NCBI RefSeq assembly: GCF_014649655.1
Contig: NZ_BMTL01000003.1
Span: 1 to 64,000, forward strand
DNA length: 64,000 nucleotides
Direction: 5' to 3'
From: Streptomyces humidus
GTDB lineage: Bacteria; Actinomycetota; Actinomycetes; Streptomycetales; Streptomycetaceae
In this document: positions 59,501 to 64,000 of the stretch, one piece after another
Layout of the letters: every line of letters starts with the position of its first letter
How positions within the stretch are numbered: position 1 is the stretch's first letter
Translations under genes and position numbers: made by a program
The notes under the pieces: generated by a model
Databases searched by the model: none
Told to the model about the DNA's origin: nothing
The model's input: the letters and a program-made list of their open reading frames with translations, nothing else

Positions 59501-60672
59501 CATGCGGCCAGGCGCGAGTAGAAGTCGTCGCGCATGACCAGGATCATGGTAACCGCCACCGATGAGCGGAGCAGCGCCACGAGTTGTTCGGCCGCGGCGT
59601 GCTGCCGGGCCGGCTGCCGGCCGGCGGCGGGCTCGGTGAGCAGTTCCTCGAACTGGTCGATGACCAGCACCAGGCGCCGGTCGCCCGGCTCCGCCGCGAG
59701 TCTGCGTTCGGCCGCTGTGACGATCCCGTCGCTCGTGGCGTCGGGCAGGCCGGCACGCTCCAGTTCGGCTAGCAGGTCCTGCCCGGGGCGGGCGATCACG
59801 TGCAGCCAACGGTCGCTGCCGGGCAGTATGCCCTCGGCCAGCGCCGGCAGCACTCCCGCCTGCACCAGCGACGACTTGCCCGCGCCGGAGGGGCCGAGGA
59901 GCAGCAGTCCCCGACGCTGCCTGGTGAGAGCCGCCACGACGCGTTCGACCGCGGTCTTCCGGCCGTGGAACCATCCTGCGTGCTCGGCGGTGAACGGTTC
60001 AAGGCCACGGTAGGGGTGCACCTGCTGCTCGGCCAGGCCGGGCCATACCTCACGCAGTACCTGGGTGGGGGTGGCGTAGGCGACTGCGACGCCGCGGGCG
60101 TGGGAGTCGGGGGCGGTGATAGCGGTGACCATGCCGATCACCAGGCCGGTGACCTCATCGAGCACCGGTCCCCCGCTGAATCCCGTGGTCAGGTCGTTGG
60201 CGTCGGCCAGTTGCAGAAGGGGGCCCGCACTGCCGGGGAGCAGGTCACCGGCTGTGCCGTAGCCGAAGTGGCCGCCGGCAGGTGCCTGGGAGGGGAATCC
60301 GTAGGACCGGATGCGGTGTCCGCGGCAGCCTGCCGCGGACCCCATCCGCACCGGTCGGGCACCCGTCGGGGCGCTGTCCAGGCGCAGGACCGCGAGGTCC
60401 TCGGCCTGCGGTCCGCGCCACGACTCGGACAGCACATGCCCGGTCAGGCATGGGCTGCCGGGCAGGTGCGGGAAAGTCAGTCGCACACGCCCGCCGGGTT
60501 CCTCGCCGGCAGTCTGTACTACGTGTGCGCAGGTGACGACGGTCTCCTCGGCAACGAGGAATCCCGTCCCGGCGGTCCGGCCGTCCTCGGCGAGGACTCG
60601 GACAATCGCGCCGAGCACCGCTGGCCGGTCCTGCCCGGCCGCCTCCCCGTCCGTGTCGTCGGTGGCAGTCAT
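56527..60672 (-). CDS. Trypsin-like / nSTAND NTPase / 14x WD40 protein
   Basis: A 1381-aa multidomain protein from ATG ([10 protein letters not shown]) with GGGAGG 8 nt upstream. Residues 20-210: trypsin-like protease, triad His50 (VVTCAH), Asp92 (EDLAVL), Ser166 (GFSGGPV). Residues 220-680: STAND-type NTPase, Walker [10 protein letters not shown] (260-268), Walker [13 protein letters not shown] (334-345), winged-helix region after it. One transmembrane helix at 681-699. Residues about 763-1350: 14 WD40 repeats, enough for two seven-bladed propellers. The layout is that of proteins proposed as peptide- or protein-activated immune effectors: propellers sense, the NTPase oligomerises, the protease acts (inference). 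It is 22 nt downstream of the Trypco1 gene in the same operon. Confidence 0.92.
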   Translation of the reverse strand: MTATDDTDGEAAGQDRPAVLGAIVRVLAEDGRTAGTGFLVAEETVVTCAHVVQTAGEEPGGRVRLTFPHLPGSPCLTGHVLSESWRGPQAEDLAVLRLDSAPTGARPVRMGSAAGCRGHRIRSYGFPSQAPAGGHFGYGTAGDLLPGSAGPLLQLADANDLTTGFSGGPVLDEVTGLVIGMVTAITAPDSHARGVAVAYATPTQVLREVWPGLAEQQVHPYRGLEPFTAEHAGWFHGRKTAVERVVAALTRQRRGLLLLGPSGAGKSSLVQAGVLPALAEGILPGSDRWLHVIARPGQDLLAELERAGLPDATSDGIVTAAERRLAAEPGDRRLVLVIDQFEELLTEPAAGRQPARQHAAAEQLVALLRSSVAVTMILVMRDDFYSRLAAWAPDLLDAASPGLLNIPATLSIQDLHAIITRPAHTAGASAESGLAERIITDVLAADPTALSTRQAPVTLLPPLQLALSQLWERREDGRLTHRAYDRIGEVSGALTTWCNTVLADMPADHRSTARRILTALVRPADDAHAIPATRRQVPLTDLRALAIDPYTATPQDDQTFETVMAALTGHRIIATRTMPRPDGTPDAATAELIHDALVRDWTDLRDWVAADHHFHTWLQRVGEQQARHAETGHPGDLLDGTDLAEGTTLAQQRGLPPHITDFLNDSRQRQHAALRRTRRINIALTGLLALALIAAGLAFLQRQTAITAQKTAQSRQLAAQSATLMDTNPDLASLLAVQAYRTSPTTEAVTSLDTAASRPLQTTLTGHAGLVDAVAFSPDGRTLATGSGDHSARLWDVTTGRTRRTLISTTGLVYTVAFSPDGRTLAAGSQAGTVRLWDVASGETRRILTGHTGSVDAVAFSPDGRILATGGSDETVRLRDVATGEVRRTLTGHTQDVAAVAFSPDGRILATGGRDKTVRLWDVASGETRRILTGHTDFVDAVAFSPDGRTLATGGGDDTARLWDVTTGRTRRTLTGHTGSVAAVAFSPDGHTVATGGRDKTVRLWDVATGEVRRTLTGHTQDVAAVAFSPDGRTLATGSFDDTARLWDVTRSGARRTFTGHTGSVDAVAFSPDGRTLAIGGADHTVRLWDVAIGEVRRTLTGHTKDVAAVAFSPDGRTLATGSGDGTVRLWDVATGRTRHTLTGHTEGVGAVVFSPDGRTLASGGDHSARLWDVATGEPRRTFTGHTGSVDAVAFSPDGRTLAIGGADQTVQLWDVATGEPRRTFTGHTDFAEAMAFSPDGRAFATGSDDDPVRLWDAATGEVRRTFTGHTGPVYAVAFSPDGRTLATGGRDQTARLWDVATGEVRRTLTGHTGYVFTVAFSPDGRTLATAGWDKTVRLWDVNLSTPSETIRHICRAVHRDFTAEEWSLYLPGRELSPACA
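56623..58386 (-). repeat. Array of 14 tandem 126-bp WD40-coding repeats
   Basis: Each unit encodes about 42 residues around [13 protein letters not shown] and RLWDV (unit 10 is one codon short). Units are nearly identical in DNA; for example GTGGCGTTCAGTCCCGAC recurs in several (complement on the plus strand). The high identity points to recent amplification or gene conversion, and copy number could vary between strains or be mis-assembled from short reads. Confidence 0.9.
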
Positions 60673-60694
60673 GCCTCCTGCCTCCCGGCTGCCG

Positions 60695-61033
60695 TCATAG
60701 CGCGCCGTCAGGGGATTCCTGGCGGTTCCACACCACTCTGACTTGCAGATGCACCGCCGATTCACTCTTGGCGATCACTGCTCCGGCCTGAGCCGACAGG
60801 TCCACCCCGAACTCCACCTCGATCTCATCGGGACCGGCCTGCCGTAACTGCTCCAGTACAGCCCGCGCGGTCTCCCGCACGGGGACCAGCGCCTGCTGCA
60901 CAGTGTGCGGCAGCTCCCGCATCGCATCCGCGACGCGCCCGGCCTTCACCGGCCCATCCACCTCCGGCGCGGCCTCGACCAGCACCACACCCCCGCCCTC
61001 CAATGGAAGTCGCGCAAAACTCTGCACCTGCAC
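60695..61033 (-). CDS. Trypco1 (trypsin-co-occurring domain) protein
   Basis: A 112-aa protein from GTG ([15 protein letters not shown]). The layout is that of Trypco1: an N-terminal beta-strand ([13 protein letters not shown]), a central helix ([20 protein letters not shown]) and the C-terminal pair [20 protein letters not shown] and [10 protein letters not shown]. This domain is named for its constant pairing with trypsin-like proteins in bacterial conflict operons, and here it directly precedes one (22-nt gap). It probably regulates or primes the protease-NTPase. Confidence 0.82.
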   Translation of the reverse strand: MQVQSFARLPLEGGGVVLVEAAPEVDGPVKAGRVADAMRELPHTVQQALVPVRETARAVLEQLRQAGPDEIEVEFGVDLSAQAGAVIAKSESAVHLQVRVVWNRQESPDGAL

Positions 61034-61140
61034 CCCCGTACGTCGTATCCGAACCCCCCGCGCCGGACGCGGACGGACGAAGACACTACCCCGCCCAACC
61101 CCCGCGCAGACCAGGCAGACGGCAACTTGGCCGTTACAGC

Positions 61141-61363
61141 CAGATCAAGGGCGAAGGGCTGGTCGCGGTGCTCCGGGCAGGCTGGGGAGTGACCTCGACC
61201 AGGTGCTGTGCAGTGGCCTCGTTGACGATGCGCTGCACGAAGTGCCGGCCAAGTCGATGACCGAGTAGGCCCGGTCGCCTGTCTGGTCTGGCGGCGGTGG
61301 CCAGGTGAGGCCGGCGGTGGCGTTGTCCTCCCAATCGTCCACCCGCTGGAAGCAGCCGTTCAT
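61141..61363 (-). pseudogene. Frameshifted small coding remnant
   Basis: From ATG at 61363 the frame reads MNGCFQRVDDWEDN to SVIDLAG with good third-position bias; then the bias moves to another frame, reading HFVQRIVNEATAQHLVEVTP to a TAA at 61141. One-base indel near 61245 would join them (about 74 aa). No family recognised. It lies between Trypco1 and repeat copy C. Confidence 0.3.
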
Positions 61364-61757
61364 GGGACGGGAATGCCGGGCCCGTCCGCCTTGGCCGACG
61401 ATCGCCGGTTCCCCGGAGGCGTGGGCAACACCCGTAAGGACCTGAGGGGTTCGCCCGTCTCATCCACGTTCACGGGGCACATGTGGCCCGACGTGCGCGC
61501 CCCGTGTGAAACGCGCGCACACGCCGGCCCCTTCCGCGCGCTCCCCGCGCACGTGGTGGCGCGGTCGACTGGTGGCAGCCCCGCGCGGGATGACGGCTCC
61601 GGCGCGGAACGGGCCGCCGGTCTACGTTCCCCGCCCTCGGCCGGCGGCCCAGGCCCTCTCCCCCGCGTGTTCACGAGAACGCAACACCCGTTCCCAGAAT
61701 GCGGACAGATGATGGTGTGACCTCGACAAACAGGCGTTTCGCTGCCAGTCTCCCGCC
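61364..61757. other. Right end of the island and spacer before the ABC operon
   Basis: No gene supported. It includes repeat copy C (61409-61475). The remaining about 280 bp up to 61757 should hold the promoter of the substrate-binding protein gene, but I cannot place it; no clear ribosome site precedes 61758. Confidence 0.4.
61409..61475 (+). repeat. Direct repeat copy C (short MBL gene fragment)
   Basis: TTCCCCGG-A-GGCGTGGGC... matches copy A from 50496 on; the 25-bp core 61418-61442 is identical in all three copies. After it one C is missing and similarity continues imperfectly (GGTTCGCCCGTCT, ATCCACG) to about 61475, then ends. It marks the right boundary of the island. Confidence 0.8.
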
Positions 61758-62642
61758 ATGTATCTCGCCCCTCGTGTCCTGCGCCGCACCGTCGCCGGCG
61801 CCACCGTGGCCCTCCTCGCGACCGCCGTGGGCTGCGCTCCGCAGCCGGAGGAGAAGGCGGCCTCCACGCCTTCGGGTTCGAGCGCGAGCGCCTGCGCCAA
61901 GGGCGAACTGGCCACCCGGACCTCGGGAAAGCTGACGATAGCCACCGACGAGCCCGCGTACGAGCCGTGGTTCAAGGACGGCAAGCCGTCCAACGGCAAG
62001 GGCTTCGAGTCCGCGGTGGCGTACGCGGTCGCACAGCAACTCGGTTACGAAAAGAGCGCGGTGGTCTGGCAGAGCGTTCCGTTCAACAAGGCTTTCGCGC
62101 CCGGCGCGAAGACCTTCGACTTCGACGTCAACCAGGTCTCGATCAGCGACGAACGCAGGAAGGCCGTGGACTTCTCCTCCGGCTACTACGACGTGCGTCA
62201 GGCTGTCATCGCCCTGAAGGGCTCCAAGGCCGCCGAGGCGACGACCGTCGCCGACCTCAAGGGGCTGAAGCTCGGCGCCCAGGTCGGCACGACAAGCCTC
62301 GACTACATCGACGACGTGGTGAAGCCGACCCGGGACGCCGCCGTGTACGCCAAGAACGACCAGGCCAAGTCGGCCCTGAAGAACGGGCAGGTCGACGCCA
62401 TCGTGGTCGACCTGCCGACCGCCTTCTACATCACCGCCGCCGAGGTCACCGACGCCGAGATCGTCGGCCAGTTCGAGAACCAGGGGGCCGCGCCCGAGCA
62501 GTTCGGGCTGGTCCTCGACAAGGGCAGCGCCCTCACCCCCTGTGTGACCGCCGCCGTGGACACGCTCCGCCGGAACGGCGCCCTGGCGAGGATCGAACAG
62601 CAGTGGCTCTCCGAGGCCGTCGACGCCCCGGTGCTCAAGTGA
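61758..62642 (+). CDS. Glutamate-type amino-acid ABC transporter, lipoprotein binding protein
   Basis: A 294-aa periplasmic-binding-protein-like lipoprotein. Lipobox LLATAVGC with Cys26 as the lipid anchor. SBP_bac_3 fold: KLTIATDEPAYEPWF, FDVNQVSISDERRKAVDFSSGYY, KGLKLGAQVGTTSLDYI and QVDAIVVDLPTAFY. It captures polar amino acids, probably glutamate or similar. First gene of a three-or-more-gene operon; GTGA overlap with the permease. Confidence 0.93.
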   Translation: MYLAPRVLRRTVAGATVALLATAVGCAPQPEEKAASTPSGSSASACAKGELATRTSGKLTIATDEPAYEPWFKDGKPSNGKGFESAVAYAVAQQLGYEKSAVVWQSVPFNKAFAPGAKTFDFDVNQVSISDERRKAVDFSSGYYDVRQAVIALKGSKAAEATTVADLKGLKLGAQVGTTSLDYIDDVVKPTRDAAVYAKNDQAKSALKNGQVDAIVVDLPTAFYITAAEVTDAEIVGQFENQGAAPEQFGLVLDKGSALTPCVTAAVDTLRRNGALARIEQQWLSEAVDAPVLK

Positions 62643-63559
62643 CGGTCACGAAGCAGGAGTCCGGACCGGAGGGCTCGGACGACGAGGACGACATGCCGGG
62701 TGCCGGCGCTGCGGCCTACACCCCGTCGCCGCGGCGGCTGGAGCGCGAGCGCCACCGGCGCGCGCGGGCCCGCCGCGCCACGGCGATCGCCGCGCTGTCG
62801 ACCCTGGTCACGGGCGTGGTCCTCTACTTCGTCGTCGTCAGCGCGCCCGGCTGGCCGCGCACCAAGGAGACCTTCTTCAACGGGGAGTACGCGCGCGAGG
62901 CTCTCCCGAAGGTCCTCGAGGGGCTGTGGCTGAACGTCCGGCTCCTGCTGGTGTGCGGCGTCGCCGTGCTGGTGCTCGGCATGCTCATCGCCGTGGCCCG
63001 CACGCTGCGCGGCCCCGTGTTCTTCCCGCTGCGGGCGCTGGCGGCGGCGTACACGGACTTCTTCCGCGGTCTGCCGCTGATCATCAACCTGATGATCGTG
63101 GTGCTGGGCGTCCCGGCGCTGCGTCTGCAGGGCGTGACGGTCGACCCGGTGTGGCTCGGCGGCACCGCGCTGACGCTGACGTACTCGGCGTACGTCGCCG
63201 AGGTGTTCCGCGCCGGCATCGAGTCCGTGCACCCCTCGCAGCGCGCGGCGGCGCGCTCGCTGGGCCTGTCCAACCGGCAGGCGCTGCGATACGTGGTGCT
63301 CCCCCAGGCGGTGCGCCGCCAGGTGCCGCCGCTGCTCAACGACCTGGTGTCGCTGCAGAAGGACACCGGTCTCGTCTCGATCGGCGGCGCGGTCGACGCC
63401 GTCCGCGCGGCGGACATCATCGTCGGCCGCAGTCTCAACTACACGCCCTACATCGTGGCGGGGCTGGTCTTCGTCGCCCTCACCATTCCGATGACCCGCT
63501 TCACGGACTGGGTGACGGCGCGGATGGACCGCCGGCGGGCACAGGGAGGAACGACATGA
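62639..63559 (+). CDS. Amino-acid ABC transporter permease
   Basis: A 306-aa HisM/GlnP-type permease from GTG. An Asp/Glu- then Arg-rich cytosolic N-terminus (about 50 residues) precedes about five membrane helices. The EAA loop contacting the ATPase is present (AARSLGLSNRQALRYVVLPQ). Unusually for glutamate systems only one permease gene is seen before the ATPase gene. Confidence 0.93.
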   Translation: MTVTKQESGPEGSDDEDDMPGAGAAAYTPSPRRLERERHRRARARRATAIAALSTLVTGVVLYFVVVSAPGWPRTKETFFNGEYAREALPKVLEGLWLNVRLLLVCGVAVLVLGMLIAVARTLRGPVFFPLRALAAAYTDFFRGLPLIINLMIVVLGVPALRLQGVTVDPVWLGGTALTLTYSAYVAEVFRAGIESVHPSQRAAARSLGLSNRQALRYVVLPQAVRRQVPPLLNDLVSLQKDTGLVSIGGAVDAVRAADIIVGRSLNYTPYIVAGLVFVALTIPMTRFTDWVTARMDRRRAQGGTT

Positions 63560-64000
63560 GCGACGCCCCGCTGCTGCGGATGGAGTCCGTCCGCAAGACC
63601 TTCGGCGACTCCGTCGTCCTGCGCGACGTCGATCTGGACGTCGCCCCGCACACGGTGACCGCGCTGATCGGCGCCTCCGGATCCGGCAAGTCCACCCTGC
63701 TGCGCTGCGCCAACCTGCTGGAGGACGTCGATGACGGCGCGATCTGGCTGGACGGCGAGGAGATCACCGACCCGCGCGTGGACCAGGATGCGGTCCGGCG
63801 GAGGATCGGCGTCGTCTTCCAGGCGTACAACCTGTTCCCGCACATGACCGTGCTGGAGAACGTCACGCTCGCCCCGCGTCGGGTGCACGGCCTCCCGCGC
63901 GCGGAGGCCGAGGAACACGCCAGGGAGCTTCTGGAGCGGCTCGGGCTGGGCGGCAGGGCGGGCGAGTACCCCGACCGGCTCAGCGGCGGCCAGCAGCAGC
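63556..64000 (+). CDS. Amino-acid ABC transporter ATPase (cut by window end)
   Basis: The first 148 residues of a GlnQ-type ATPase. Walker [15 protein letters not shown]-loop VVFQAYNLFPHMTVLENV and the start of the signature (RLSGGQQQ) are seen. ATG overlaps the permease stop by 4 nt. Walker B and the C-terminus lie beyond the window. Confidence 0.93.
   Translation, partial: MSDAPLLRMESVRKTFGDSVVLRDVDLDVAPHTVTALIGASGSGKSTLLRCANLLEDVDDGAIWLDGEEITDPRVDQDAVRRRIGVVFQAYNLFPHMTVLENVTLAPRRVHGLPRAEAEEHARELLERLGLGGRAGEYPDRLSGGQQQ

Noticed and set aside
50681-61470. Integrase, transposase or tRNA at the island ends
   Set aside because: I looked for these to support integration and found none in the window; the island claim rests on the repeats only.

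Overview
The window is chromosomal DNA from a Streptomyces species or a very close relative. It has very high GC, strong G/C bias at third codon positions, many GTG starts, 4-nt ATGA/GTGA gene overlaps, WhiA, an actinobacterial suf operon with SufR and SufU, OpcA next to glucose-6-phosphate dehydrogenase, a mycothiol-type DinB/maleylpyruvate isomerase protein, and RapZ-YvcK-WhiA. The backbone order (suf, ABC exporter, ctaA, ctaB, tkt-tal-zwf-opcA-pgl, pgi, secG-tpiA-pgk-gap, whiA-yvcK-rapZ-uvrC, uvrA) matches the Mycobacterium tuberculosis Rv1420-Rv1466 region as I remember it, so most of the window is old conserved core. Two stretches break that core.

Layout. 148-6777 (minus): sufR-sufB-sufD-ferredoxin-sufC-sufS-sufU-sufT, with a SufR-type palindrome and an iron-box-like palindrome at its head. 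7172-13593: accessory block with a broken receiver gene, then a tightly coupled response regulator / HEAT-repeat / processive glycosyltransferase / sensor kinase operon, and a convergent secreted GH16 hydrolase. 13826-20011: ABC exporter, heme A synthase, a nucleotidyltransferase, an amidohydrolase and heme O synthase. 20373-28997: pentose-phosphate operon and pgi. 29071-34607: a damage-promoter MFS transporter, an RbpA paralogue with a structured leader, secG, and triose-phosphate glycolysis. 34839-43209: secreted M14 carboxypeptidase, then the overlapping whiA-yvcK-rapZ-uvrC set. 43519-50680: HTH protein, sugar kinase, uvrA, DinB-like protein, metallo-hydrolase.

50681-61470 is an island. 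The 3' end of the metallo-hydrolase gene, including its terminator, is repeated at 56023-56261, and a shorter piece is repeated at 61409-61475. These three direct repeats divide the island into two cassettes. Cassette 1 carries an autoregulated winged-HTH repressor, two UspA-like proteins, a 41-aa membrane peptide, a TerC-type membrane protein and a heliorhodopsin. Cassette 2 carries a Trypco1 protein and a 1381-aa trypsin/nSTAND NTPase/14-WD40 protein, an architecture associated with predicted bacterial conflict (immunity) systems. No integrase is visible. The window ends in a glutamate-type amino-acid ABC transporter whose ATPase gene is cut by the window edge.

Strongest points for follow-up: the repeat-bounded island with its heliorhodopsin and trypsin-NTPase-WD40 cassettes; two exact matches to the RecA-independent DNA-damage promoter (uvrA and an MFS pump); a structured element between secG and the RbpA paralogue; and the kinase/glycosyltransferase/HEAT operon inserted beside suf. 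All names come from reading the sequence; no database search was run.
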